This document shows positions 27,433-36,153 of a stretch of DNA of 64,000 nucleotides, one piece after another. The position numbers and the translations under genes were made by a program. This DNA comes from Shewanella marinintestina. GTDB lineage: Bacteria; Pseudomonadota; Gammaproteobacteria; Enterobacterales; Shewanellaceae. Each line of letters opens with the position of its first letter. Position 1 is the first letter of the stretch. The notes beneath the pieces were generated by a model. It worked only from the letters and a program-made list of their open reading frames with translations. It was not told the DNA's origin and ran no database searches. The DNA is taken from assembly GCF_023283845.1 (NCBI RefSeq), contig NZ_JAKILC010000002.1, positions 286,848-350,847 on the forward strand, given 5' to 3'.

Positions 27433-27843
27433 TTAAGCAGTCTTACTATTTAGAAGCTGTTGCGACTCAAGCCAGCCCATAGCCACTAACGCCGCCAACG
27501 AGCAAACCGCTTCATCATTCATATCAACAAATTCAAGCTGTTCAATTTCCGCATCAGGCTGTAACTCCCCGCTAAAGTCAGCAAAGTAGCAGGTCAATTT
27601 AACCGACACACCCTCAGCCTTACCATCCGCCTGCGCCGTAAAGGTATTCATATACTTAATGCTAGCAGGCTCAAGATCGACAGACAGCTCCTCTTTAATC
27701 TCACGCACTAATGCCTGCTCATCACTCTCTCCCGCCTCACGCTTACCACCCGGCAGATAAAACAACGCTTTACCTTTAGAGCGCACCGCCAACAACTTAC
27801 CATCTCGAATCAACACCCAAGCAAGCTTATCAATCACTTTCAT
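27433..27843 (-). CDS. NUDIX hydrolase
   Basis: A 136-residue NUDIX pyrophosphohydrolase. The Nudix box is GGKREAGESDEQALVREIKEEL (GX5EX7REUXEEXGU pattern) at about residues 32-53. It removes a nucleoside diphosphate-linked group; substrate unknown, but the short, MutT-like form suggests a housekeeping or sanitising role. It is a single gene. Confidence 0.85.
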   Translation of the reverse strand: MKVIDKLAWVLIRDGKLLAVRSKGKALFYLPGGKREAGESDEQALVREIKEELSVDLEPASIKYMNTFTAQADGKAEGVSVKLTCYFADFSGELQPDAEIEQLEFVDMNDEAVCSLAALVAMGWLESQQLLNSKTA

Positions 27844-28033
27844 TATTATTTACCTTTAAGTTGGTAGTAGCGTGTTTCGTGATAGGTATCAGGCGAAACT
27901 GTAAATAAAATATAGACAGCCATTTTAAATCTATTAATGTAGTTCTAGTGTGGCACTTAAATATTTGGTTAAAATTAACAGGGAAGTAGCATAAGCCAAG
28001 CATCTTACGTTTGCTTTAGCAACTTGCTAGCAC

Positions 28034-28555
28034 TTACTGATATAAACTTTCAACGTATGCCGTAACAGGTTCTTCTAAAAGGTCTTGAGGGTGATCTCCT
28101 CCAAAAGTTGCCCACTTACTTTTACCTGAGAATGTAGTATTCGCAATTTCTTTTTTTGTTTTAGAATCAAATGTAATTATTTGAATTTCTAGTTTATCAG
28201 GAATACCTGACCATTCAGTTGCGCGATCCTCCCAATGAAGAATGATAGGCTGAACGTAATAGCCATATGTACTTGAATCAATAGTTTCTAGACAACTTAC
28301 TCCTTCACAATCTTTTGTGATCGACACTTTGCGAGAGTTTTTGGAAAATGCTCTTCTTATTTCATTAGCAGTCATGCGACCAGAGTTTTTATACTCCGTT
28401 TGATCATAGAATCCGTTTTCCGGTGTTGAAATTAGAACGCCAACATTTCTATCTAATTGTACTTCTGGCTTTTGGAATTCATTGTGCTTATAAGAAGAAC
28501 TACACCCAGCTAAAGTTAATAAGGTGGCTCCAATAAATACAAGATTACGATTCAT
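28034..28555 (-). CDS. Lipoprotein, DUF4823-like
   Basis: A lipoprotein of 173 residues, with lipobox LAGC early in the sequence. The NVGVLISTPENGFYDQTEYKNSGRMTANEIRRAF region and YYVQPIILHWEDRATEWSG match my memory of the DUF4823 family, of unknown function. I place the start at ATG 28555 because AGGAG lies 8 bases upstream; two earlier in-frame codons lie too close to it. A 13-bp perfect hairpin sits in its leader (28598-28628). Confidence 0.7.
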   Translation of the reverse strand: MNRNLVFIGATLLTLAGCSSSYKHNEFQKPEVQLDRNVGVLISTPENGFYDQTEYKNSGRMTANEIRRAFSKNSRKVSITKDCEGVSCLETIDSSTYGYYVQPIILHWEDRATEWSGIPDKLEIQIITFDSKTKKEIANTTFSGKSKWATFGGDHPQDLLEEPVTAYVESLYQ

Positions 28556-28597
28556 GTACATAACTCCTTTGTACAACTAGCAGCTTATTAAACAGCA

Positions 28598-28628
28598 GCA
28601 GCACCGATAAAGTTGTTATCGGTGCTGC
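28598..28628. terminator. Strong hairpin in the leader of the DUF4823-like gene
   Basis: GCAGCACCGATAA-AGTTG-TTATCGGTGCTGC: a perfect 13-bp stem about 45 bp upstream of the minus-strand start. There is no clean T tract on the minus strand. It could be an attenuator or a structured leader. Confidence 0.45.
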
Positions 28629-28790
28629 ATCTTCAAATTCTATCTGTGCGTCTCGACAAAAACCTTAGCATCAATATAACCTATTGTTTTAATAGGTAGT
28701 ACTAAAATCAGCAGAATATTATCGCAACGCTATAGCTCATTAAAACGCCAAAGCGAATCCCTCTTTTAATCTTTACTAAGCAGTGAGGTT

Positions 28791-29086
28791 TACGACAAAA
28801 CCTACAGAAAACACCGATTCCCCATCGAAGTTGCCGAAGTACGTTGGAATAAATTTCGTGAGTCCAGACAAGGATGTCTGGCTAGCTTTCGCGGGGCAGG
28901 ATGCCCCATCGGAAGCGTTAGAAATTTATCCATAAGTATGAGGATCAACAACTACGTCTGGGGCGCTGAGGGTTCGTTAAGGGGGACAAGCGCTTTCCCC
29001 CTTGACTCGGGTGTGGGCGAAGCGCCACGACTTTAGTTGTTAGACGCAGTCTAACTTAATCACTTTTATCAAACGAAGTTTGATTG
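28791..29086 (+). repeat. Hairpin-array repeat, family 1, copy A
   Basis: About 300 noncoding bp made of successive stem-loops: CCAGACA-AGGA-TGTCTGG (28864-), GGGGCA-GGA-TGCCCC (28893-28907), AAGGGGGA...TTCCCCCTT (28979-), GTGGGC-GAA-GCGCCAC, GTTAGAC-GCA-GTCTAAC (29039-29055) and TCAAAC-GAA-GTTTGA. Copies B (61834-62136, inverted) and C (63357-63603) share its linker sequence and stem positions, but the stems differ and still pair. It fills most of 28556-29129, where no gene is seen. Confidence 0.85.
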
Positions 29087-29129
29087 CTATAGCTATAAAG
29101 CGTTAGTTAGACGCTGCCTAATAAACCTA

Positions 29130-30458
29130 TTACATGAATGCCAACAACGGTGAAATACACAACAAAACACCCGTCACAATAATCAAATTAGTCGCCCAAC
29201 CTTTGTACTTGTTCAAGTGCGGTACCTTGTACACCAAATAAGCTGGGATCAAACAACCCACCAAACCAAATATTGGGCTACAAACAGAAGTGAACGACAG
29301 GATTGGCGCATTTAACGCAATCGCCGACCACGCCAGTAAGATAATGAATACAGTGATGAGTTTATTCACTAACTCTTTGTTGATATCTGACTCTTTACGG
29401 CTACGCAGCAAGATGTTCATTGCAATACCACGACACGCTTCTTGGAAGGCTAAGAACACGCCGAAGAAAGAAGTCACTACCGCAAAGATGTTGATCACGA
29501 TACCGGTAATGGTCGCCCAGCTACCTGGGAAGTACTGTGCAATAATCGCTAAGGCCGAGATATTTTGATTCATCGCCTCAGTTGCTTGGGTTTGGCTAAT
29601 GGCAAAGGTAAACGATATTGCAAAGAAGAACACCACCACAAACAGAATAGCAAAGGCAATTTTCATTGCTCGCTCAGCCTTGAAACGTGCTACTTCAATC
29701 GATTTTTCATGTGAGCGATATGAGATCACCATTGGGCTTAACGACTGGATAAACAGAATCGAGGTTAAGGTAAATGGCAGGGTAATAATGGCATTTTTCA
29801 GCATAGGGCCAAACTCACCCATGCTTGGAATATTGGCCATATCCCAACGTGCCATCAGTAATATGCCCATTACCGCGACTAATGTCAGTACTGTTACCGC
29901 CATAAAACCTGACAGCTTAAACAGCAACTTCTCACCTTTTGAGCCAATAAAAGCGAGCACACAGATTAGGCCTAAACCATAGAACACATTGTCACTAAGC
30001 TTGCCTTCAGTCACCCCAAATGAATGCAGGTAAGAGGCACTGTCATTAGTTACCGCTAACGAGTAAACCAGCACCCAAATAACCAACATCAAGAAGTACA
30101 GCACACCGAGTGCGATGCCCCAGTTTTTACCAAGATAGTTTTCAATTACGCCAGGGTAATCGGTACACTTTTTTGATTCAGCGAGTGTATTGATAAATAG
30201 CTTTTGGAAGAGATACATGGCTGGGTAACCGATGATGGATGACAGTAAAAAAACCCATAATCCCATTACGCCAACTTGAACAGGCAAAAATACAATACCG
30301 GCACCGATAGCCATACCAATACTCATTACAATCCAGCCAAGGTCGACACTGTCAAACTTGGTCGCTTGTTGCCATTCAGCTTTGGTCATATTGGCGCGTT
30401 CGTGTAAGGGTTGCGCTTGTAGGTCAGCACTTGGTGCACCTTGGACTATTTCACTCAT
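29130..30458 (-). CDS. HAAAP-family amino-acid permease, probable cysteine/serine importer
   Basis: A 442-residue permease with about eleven transmembrane helices, of the hydroxy/aromatic amino-acid permease family (SdaC, TdcC, YhaO/CyuP). VDLGWIVMSIGMAIGAGIVFLPVQVG at residues about 38-63 is the family signature. E. coli pairs YhaO (CyuP, a cysteine importer) with YhaM (CyuA). Here a CyuA-type gene follows 770 bp away on the same strand, so cysteine or serine is the likely substrate. SdaC-type serine transport cannot be ruled out. Confidence 0.8.
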   Translation of the reverse strand: MSEIVQGAPSADLQAQPLHERANMTKAEWQQATKFDSVDLGWIVMSIGMAIGAGIVFLPVQVGVMGLWVFLLSSIIGYPAMYLFQKLFINTLAESKKCTDYPGVIENYLGKNWGIALGVLYFLMLVIWVLVYSLAVTNDSASYLHSFGVTEGKLSDNVFYGLGLICVLAFIGSKGEKLLFKLSGFMAVTVLTLVAVMGILLMARWDMANIPSMGEFGPMLKNAIITLPFTLTSILFIQSLSPMVISYRSHEKSIEVARFKAERAMKIAFAILFVVVFFFAISFTFAISQTQATEAMNQNISALAIIAQYFPGSWATITGIVINIFAVVTSFFGVFLAFQEACRGIAMNILLRSRKESDINKELVNKLITVFIILLAWSAIALNAPILSFTSVCSPIFGLVGCLIPAYLVYKVPHLNKYKGWATNLIIVTGVLLCISPLLAFM

Positions 30459-30670
30459 ATATCAATTCCATTAAATTTGGCTAAAGCCACTGATATGATA
30501 AAAATTATAATTATATTTGTGCCTATGAGAACACATGGTTTTATAGCGTTTGCTTGGCCTGAGCATACTCAAGGATGGAGAGAATTTTTTTATTTAAAAT
30601 GCCATCAATCAGCGTAAATTTAGCAAAACATGCTCTCAATTAAGTGAATTTTTCAGATGATTTATCCGTA

Positions 30671-30684
30671 CTGATCCAGATCAA
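30671..30684. promoter_or_regulatory. FNR-like site upstream of the permease gene
   Basis: CTGAT-CCAG-ATCAA differs from the FNR consensus TTGAT-N4-ATCAA at one position. It lies 213 bp upstream of the permease start. Confidence 0.45.
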
Positions 30685-30861
30685 GAGTTAATCACTTTTA
30701 ACCGCCCAATAGTTTGATGCCCTTCACCTTATTAGTCATTAATCTTCAGCTTACAAGAATATAAAAATGTGATTTATTTCAATATTTTAGATTTTAAGTT
30801 AGAGAGGTATGGCGCACATTTAACGAATTAAAGTGATAGCCACAGCTAAATCAAATCTAGA

Positions 30862-30877
30862 TGTGAGCAAAATCACT
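30862..30877. promoter_or_regulatory. CRP-type site upstream of the permease gene
   Basis: TGTGA-GCAAAA-TCACT matches TGTGA-N6-TCACA at 9 of 10 defined positions. It lies about 400 bp upstream of the permease, so it may serve a transcript starting nearer to it, on either strand. Confidence 0.55.
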
Positions 30878-31079
30878 CACCCCCAAAGGGGATGAATATG
30901 CTTAAAAATTAGACTTGTAGAGCATTTTTTAGTAAGGGTACTTAAGCCCGTTGTTATTAAGAGCGAGTCCCAGAGGCGGTACTGATATTGATTGGGATCT
31001 TTGAATCGGCCTTTCAATACTGGGCAGTAGAGTAGCTAGAGGATAATGTCGACAGAGAAAGAGCATGAGCCAGAAACTA

Positions 31080-31120
31080 AAAAGCCAAATCGACGCACAA
31101 GGAACGTCGATTTGGCTTTT
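31080..31120. terminator. Bidirectional terminator after cyuA
   Basis: AAAAGCCAAATCGACG pairs with CGTCGATTTGGCTTTT across a 9-base loop, a perfect 16-bp stem with T runs on both sides. It ends the minus-strand desulfidase gene and would also end any plus-strand RNA from the intergenic region. Confidence 0.85.
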
Positions 31121-31225
31121 GTTTTCGCATAAGCACTCAGCTTAAGCTTTTATTTTGAAACAGTAGATACACGCGGGTAATAAACGCAGTGACTTGGCTT
31201 TTATTTAGTTTTAGCCAAATCCCGT

Positions 31226-32536
31226 TTATTTGTGCATCATAATCTCTAAGATCTGCACATCAGTTTGGGTCATCGCGCCATTGGCTAATGCTGCAAGGTT
31301 ACGAATGGTTTGATCGACATCATCAGCAACAATACCTTCAGTGCCAGTGACTCGAATGCCATCAATCGCCATTAAGGCCGCTTTTACCGCAGCGCCTGCC
31401 GATGAAGACACCTTCATGGCGCAAGCAGTTTTGGCACCATCACAAATAACCCCGCTAACATCGCCAATCATGCTGCAAATGGCGGCGCTAACTTGCTCTA
31501 TTTCGCCATCAAGTAAATAGGTAATGCCTGCTGCTGAGCCCATCGCAGCGGTGGTTGCGCCGCATAGCGCTGACAGCTTGTTTTGATAGCTCTTAATGTA
31601 GATAGCGGTTAAATGCGACAACATTAATGCGCGAACGGTTTGCTCTTCACTCGACTTTAGAAAATCTGCACTAACAACCACAGGCATAGTGGCCGCAATA
31701 CCTTGGTTGCCTGAGCCTGAGTTGCTCATGGCGGGCATCATAGCGCCGTCCATACGTGCATCAGATGCGCCAGCGGTGCGGGTTAATACTTCAGTTAATA
31801 AGCCGCCAGACAATAAACCTCTTTCTTGGTTTTTAACGAAGGTCGCGCCAATTTTTAAACCATAATTACCGCTAAGGCCTTCAACCGATAAGGCATCATT
31901 TAGGTTTTTAGCCTGCATGATAAATTCGATGTCTTGTAATGGTGCATGAATGGCAAAATCATAAATATCTTGCAGTTTTGCTTCGATAAATGGGTCGACT
32001 TTAGCATTGCCTTTAACCACCTCTGCCTTTGACTCAACTATGCATTGCTCGCCATTTTTTTCAATCGCAATAACTTTAGTGTGGCTATCGGCAATGGTCA
32101 CGCTCGCCGTTTGTTGCTGATAATAAACCGTAACTTTAGCGTACAAGACATTAGCCACATCAGCCACACCAACGGTCACTTGGTTGTTATCCAGCATCAA
32201 TTTGGCGATTTGAACATCGCTTGCGGTCAGGCCTTTTAGCACCTCAAGACCAGCATCACGCTCACCTGCAACAGCGCCGATTGCGGCAGCAATTGGCAAA
32301 CCAACCATACCCGTGCCAGGGATCCCAACACCCATGCCATTTTTCATTAAGTTAGCAGAGACACTGACGTCAATCTTGATGTCCGATGAAACGATACTGG
32401 CTTGGTCTTTTATCCCTAGCTCATCAATAGCAATGGCTGCAGCTAATGCCACTGAAATTGGTTCTGTACAGCCAAGGGCTGGAACGACATCACGTTTTAC
32501 TGCTTCAAGAAATAAAGGCCATAAGTGTTGGTTCAT
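31226..32536 (-). CDS. cyuA: L-cysteine desulfidase, CyuA/YhaM family (UPF0597)
   Basis: A 436-residue protein of the serine-dehydratase-alpha/UPF0597 family. E. coli YhaM (CyuA) breaks cysteine into pyruvate, ammonia and sulfide with an iron-sulfur cluster. Candidate cluster cysteines are visible: VPALGCTEPIS near the N-terminus, KLSALCGATTAAMGSAAG, and VSAAICSMIGDVSGVICDGAKTACAMKV. A glycine-rich GIPGTGMVGLPIAAAIGAVAG loop is also typical. The start lies 217 bp from a divergent Lrp-type regulator. Serine may also be a substrate. Confidence 0.88.
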   Translation of the reverse strand: MNQHLWPLFLEAVKRDVVPALGCTEPISVALAAAIAIDELGIKDQASIVSSDIKIDVSVSANLMKNGMGVGIPGTGMVGLPIAAAIGAVAGERDAGLEVLKGLTASDVQIAKLMLDNNQVTVGVADVANVLYAKVTVYYQQQTASVTIADSHTKVIAIEKNGEQCIVESKAEVVKGNAKVDPFIEAKLQDIYDFAIHAPLQDIEFIMQAKNLNDALSVEGLSGNYGLKIGATFVKNQERGLLSGGLLTEVLTRTAGASDARMDGAMMPAMSNSGSGNQGIAATMPVVVSADFLKSSEEQTVRALMLSHLTAIYIKSYQNKLSALCGATTAAMGSAAGITYLLDGEIEQVSAAICSMIGDVSGVICDGAKTACAMKVSSSAGAAVKAALMAIDGIRVTGTEGIVADDVDQTIRNLAALANGAMTQTDVQILEIMMHK

Positions 32537-32617
32537 TGTTCTACTCGCTTTTAGTCATCGACACTACTTTAAATAACGTCATTGCAATCTTTGATTCATT
32601 GTAATGGATTGACTGAA

Positions 32618-32670
32618 GAAATATTTTTCCATTTTTTCTACAAATAACACAACAAAGAGAATATTTTTCT
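32618..32670. promoter_or_regulatory. Direct repeats in the cyuA/Lrp-type promoter region
   Basis: AATATTTTTC occurs at 32620-32629 and 32660-32669, exactly 40 bp apart (about four helical turns), each with a preceding G/A that makes a partial palindrome (GAAATATTTTTC). This is the arrangement expected of an Lrp-family octamer site between the divergent genes. No experimental consensus was used. Confidence 0.4.
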
Positions 32671-32752
32671 ACTAAAATACATTCTTAAATTATAGAACTG
32701 CTTAATTAAGCAACTATAGATAATCAATTAATAAACGCATTAGGAAAACCTT

Positions 32753-33232
32753 GTGGTTGAAAAAGTAAAGTTAGATAAAGTAGACCGCCAGCTGCTCACC
32801 ATGCTGCAGCACGATGTGACCTTATCGCTTAACGAGTTGGCTAAAGCGGTTAATTTAACGACCACGCCTTGCTGGAAACGCCTAAAGCGTTTAGAAGAAG
32901 AAGGCGTTATTAGTAAGCGTGTCGCCCTGCTCAATCCAAGTAAAATTGGCGTTGATTTCACCGCATTCGTACAGGTTAAGACTTGCGACCATTCTCACGC
33001 TTGGTATGAAACCTTTATTGAAGCTGTGTACGCTATGCCTGAAGTGATGGAGTTTTACCGCATGGCGGGAGAATATGATTATATGATGCGGGTACAAGTT
33101 GAAGATATGGCGGCTTTTGACCACTTTTATAAGCGTTTGGTTAACCAAGTTGCAGGCCTCACCAATGTCACTTCGACCTTTGCTATGGAGTCATTGAAGT
33201 TCAGCACGGTTTTACCATTAAAACCTGCCTAG
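32753..33232 (+). CDS. Lrp/AsnC-family regulator, probable DecR/CyuR
   Basis: A 159-residue feast/famine regulator. The winged helix-turn-helix spans about 5-60 ([54 protein letters not shown]). The RAM ligand-binding domain follows, with [26 protein letters not shown]. coli DecR (YbaO) of this type activates the cysteine-degradation gene yhaM; divergence from cyuA here fits the same role. The start is GTG at 32753 with AGGA 8 bases upstream. I leave the gene symbol open. Confidence 0.85.
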   Translation: MVEKVKLDKVDRQLLTMLQHDVTLSLNELAKAVNLTTTPCWKRLKRLEEEGVISKRVALLNPSKIGVDFTAFVQVKTCDHSHAWYETFIEAVYAMPEVMEFYRMAGEYDYMMRVQVEDMAAFDHFYKRLVNQVAGLTNVTSTFAMESLKFSTVLPLKPA

Positions 33233-33271
33233 TTTGCTGATTTACCAAGTTTTCTTCTGTAAAAATCAAAC

Positions 33272-33299
33272 AAAAAAGGATGCAATCAATGCATCCTTT
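33272..33299. terminator. Terminator after the Lrp-type gene
   Basis: AAAGGATGCA-ATCAA-TGCATCCTTT between convergent genes. A T run on the minus strand also suits recJ. Confidence 0.8.
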
Positions 33300-33340
33300 C
33301 TCTGAATATAGAATCCGTTCACGTTAGTTATAGACGATAG

Positions 33341-35065
33341 CTACTTAGGCTCTATCTGCTCAACCATCAACTGCAAGCTCTGATTGCCTCTAAACTCGTT
33401 TACATCGAGTTTATACACCACCTGCGCATATTGAATCGTAGCATCAGGCCAAGTCTTCAAGTCCACATTAAAGGCGATGGCATCGAGCATCACCCGGCCG
33501 CACTCAGTTTCTAGAATCAGCTTTAAGTGCTTTTCACCGACAATCCGTTGCTGTATCACTCTAAAGTAACCGTCAAATAACGGCTCAGGGAACGACTGTC
33601 CCCAAGGGCCTGCTGCACGTAATTCACTAGCAAGATCCAGTTTAAACTGCTCAGGCACTAGTTCGCCGTCAGATACCAGCTCACCGGTCAATAATTCTGG
33701 CGCTAACACTTCACGTACGGCTTTATCGTACGCATCAGCAAACTGGGCAAACTGCCCTGCTTGAATCGACAGACCCGCCGCCATGGCATGGCCACCAAAC
33801 TTTAAAATCATTCCCGGGTGGCGGCTGTTGATTAGCTCTAACAGGTCGCGCATGTGCAGGCCCTTAATCGAACGTGCAGAGCCTTTAATCTCACCCTCGC
33901 CCGCTTCGGCGAAGGCGATCACTGGGCGGTGATATTTATCTTTAATCCGCGAGGCTAAAATACCGATAACCCCTTGGTGCCAATCCGCTTGATAAATGGC
34001 AATGCCCCAAGGCAGTTCAGCTTCATTAAGCTCGATACTCTCAAGACTCTTAAGCGCTTCTTGTTGCATATCCGCTTCAAGATCGCGGCGCTCAGCATTC
34101 AAACCATCAAGTTCCGATGCCATGCGTCTTGCTAGCATGATGTCATCGCACAGTAAGGTTTCGACCCCTAATGCCATTTCATCTAAACGTCCTGCGGCGT
34201 TTAGCCTTGGACCTACTGCAAAACCAAAGTCAGAGGCAACAATACGCGATGGTGTGCGTTTAGCCACTTCAAGCAGCGCAGTAATCCCCACGCGGCAGCG
34301 CCCTGCTTTGACTCGCTGCAAACCCGCTTCAACCAAAATACGGTTATTGGTGTCGAGTGATACCACATCGGCGACAGTACCAAGGGCAACAATATCCAAC
34401 AATTGCGCAAGATTCGGCTCCACGATATTTTGCTGTTGGTACCAATTACGGCGTCTTAGCTCGGCTCGAAGCGCCGACATTAAGTAAAACGCGACGCCAA
34501 CCCCTGCAATCGATTTACTGGCAAACTCGCAGCCATCTTGATTAGGGTTCACAATTGCATCGGCATCAGGCACTGTGTTGCCCGGCAAGTGATGGTCGGT
34601 AATCACTACTGTCATGCCCAGTGCTTTAGCTGCAGCGACGCCTTCAATCGATGAAATACCGTTATCAACGGTGATCAGCAGTTCGGCATTTTTACTGGCA
34701 GCAACCGCAACAATTTCAGGGCTTAAACCATAGCCGTAATCGAAGCGGTTTGGGATAAGGTAATCAATTTTTTGCGCGCCCATCATCCGCAGCGCAAGCA
34801 CACATACACTGGTAGAGGTGGCACCATCGGCGTCAAAGTCGCCCATAATAAGAATCGCTTTTTGCGCTTCTATGCCATCAGCAACAATTTTCGCTGCTTG
34901 CGCTAATCCCGCCATAGTATCTGGGCGCAGCAACTTAGCTAAGCTCAATTCACAGTCAGATGCAGCAACGCCACGACTGGCATAAATCTGTTTTAAGATC
35001 GGCGAAAACGTATCGGGAAGGTGGCTATCATCCACTCTTGGACGGCGTACTATCTGATGGATCAC
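33341..35065 (-). CDS. recJ: Single-stranded-DNA-specific exonuclease RecJ
   Basis: A 574-residue DHH-family 5'-3' exonuclease used in recombination and repair. Visible are the DHH phosphoesterase motifs: ILIMGDFDADGATSTSV, LITVDNGISS, VITDHHLPG and DIVALGTVADVVSL. The DHHA1 part has RPVIAFAEAGEGEIKGSARSIKGLHMRDLL and KFGGHAMAAGLSI. The length is typical. It leads a minus-strand group xerD-dsbC-recJ in the order also found in E. coli, here separated by gaps and a terminator. Confidence 0.95.
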   Translation of the reverse strand: MIHQIVRRPRVDDSHLPDTFSPILKQIYASRGVAASDCELSLAKLLRPDTMAGLAQAAKIVADGIEAQKAILIMGDFDADGATSTSVCVLALRMMGAQKIDYLIPNRFDYGYGLSPEIVAVAASKNAELLITVDNGISSIEGVAAAKALGMTVVITDHHLPGNTVPDADAIVNPNQDGCEFASKSIAGVGVAFYLMSALRAELRRRNWYQQQNIVEPNLAQLLDIVALGTVADVVSLDTNNRILVEAGLQRVKAGRCRVGITALLEVAKRTPSRIVASDFGFAVGPRLNAAGRLDEMALGVETLLCDDIMLARRMASELDGLNAERRDLEADMQQEALKSLESIELNEAELPWGIAIYQADWHQGVIGILASRIKDKYHRPVIAFAEAGEGEIKGSARSIKGLHMRDLLELINSRHPGMILKFGGHAMAAGLSIQAGQFAQFADAYDKAVREVLAPELLTGELVSDGELVPEQFKLDLASELRAAGPWGQSFPEPLFDGYFRVIQQRIVGEKHLKLILETECGRVMLDAIAFNVDLKTWPDATIQYAQVVYKLDVNEFRGNQSLQLMVEQIEPK

Positions 35066-35129
35066 GTGAGATTAAATCCTCTGAAAAATTGACTCGATTA
35101 GCATAACAAGACTGCCGCTAAAGGGGCAC

Positions 35130-35160
35130 AAAAAAGGTGAGCCTTGGCTCACCTTTTTTT
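35130..35160. terminator. Terminator between dsbC and recJ
   Basis: AAAAAAGGTGAGCC-TT-GGCTCACCTTTTTTT, placed between the dsbC stop and the recJ start on the minus strand. So recJ probably needs its own promoter. Confidence 0.85.
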
Positions 35161-35181
35161 GTCGCTTAACTAAAATCGCTA

Positions 35182-35907
35182 TTATTGCTGCGATTCAAGT
35201 GTGCGTAATAATGCCTCTGGTGGCTGGTAACCAGGGATCAAAGTGCCGTCGTCTAAAATAATTGCTGGTGTACCGTTAATGCCAAATGCTTGGCCTAACT
35301 GATATTGCTCTTTAATTTTAGCATCACATGAGGCTTTCTGAACTGCTCTGCCATTTTTAGCATCGCCCATCGCTTTTAGTGGGTCTTTAGCACACCATAC
35401 TGATTCCATTTCATCAGCATTTGCAGATGGAACACCTGCGCGTGGGAACGCTAAGTAACGTACAGTAATACCTAAGTCGTTATAACCGTCCATTTCGTTG
35501 TGTAATTTACGGCAATAACCACAGCTAACATCAGTGAAAATAGTCACTACATGCTTTTCGTTTTTCGCTTTGTAAACCAACATATGATCTTCAAGCGGCT
35601 TCATCATATCGATGCGAGGACCTGCCATTGCCGCTTCAGTTAGGTTTTTCATGCCCTTATTTAAGTCATAAAGGTTACCGTGAAATAACTTTGAACCGTC
35701 TTTAGTAATATACAGCACGCCACGATCGGTAAAGGCTTCGTATAACTCAGCAACCGGTGATGGCTTAATTGAAATCACTTCAACGCTAAGGGTGTCGCTT
35801 AGCTTTTGCTTTAACGCTGCAGTGTCGTCACTAGTGTTTGAAGCTGCGCTAGCGGCTGGTGCAATTAACATTGCCATAATCAAAGAAAACGTTCGAGTGA
35901 ACTTCAT
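35182..35907 (-). CDS. dsbC: Thiol:disulfide interchange protein DsbC
   Basis: A 241-residue periplasmic disulfide isomerase. The signal peptide ends near ASAAS (about 22). An N-terminal dimerisation domain (about 25-85) is followed by a thioredoxin domain with the active site CGYC in FTDVSCGYCRKLHNEM and the cis-Pro loop NGTPAIILDDG. A second Cys pair is in SVWCAKDP and QKASCDAKI, as in E. coli DsbC. It lies between xerD and recJ. Confidence 0.94.
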   Translation of the reverse strand: MKFTRTFSLIMAMLIAPAASAASNTSDDTAALKQKLSDTLSVEVISIKPSPVAELYEAFTDRGVLYITKDGSKLFHGNLYDLNKGMKNLTEAAMAGPRIDMMKPLEDHMLVYKAKNEKHVVTIFTDVSCGYCRKLHNEMDGYNDLGITVRYLAFPRAGVPSANADEMESVWCAKDPLKAMGDAKNGRAVQKASCDAKIKEQYQLGQAFGINGTPAIILDDGTLIPGYQPPEALLRTLESQQ

Positions 35908-36153
35908 GGGTATTCCTACTCTTTTGTAAGGGTCAGACTTATTGGATATAAACGATTAGACCTAGTTTGGAGCTGAAAAGTTACAGACTCAACCAAGTTA
36001 AAGCAAATTATTTGCTGTAACTAAATCATACAGACGTGAAATCCATCAAATATTTAGCCAAAGTCTAGATTTAATAAGTGGCTTTCTCCAGTCAACAAAT
36101 CTAATACTTAGCTTCAACTAAAGTGAATCAGCCAAACTAATAAGGCTTATAAA

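Larger units (their letters stand above)
30459..31225. other. Long intergenic region between permease and desulfidase genes
   Basis: 767 bp without a protein gene. It holds a CRP-type site (30862-30877), an FNR-like site (30671-30684) and a perfect 16-bp terminator stem (31080-31120). Between about 30930 and 31079 lies a stretch that is less AT-rich than the rest and has local pairing (TCCCA...TGGGA at about 30967-30995); it could be a small RNA ending in that terminator. Without transcript data this stays a guess. Confidence 0.4.

Noticed and set aside
30873..30894. CACCCCCAAAGGGGAT as a second NarP 7-2-7 site
   Set aside because: Several mismatches at the outer positions of both heptamers; a plain C/G-rich palindrome is as likely.
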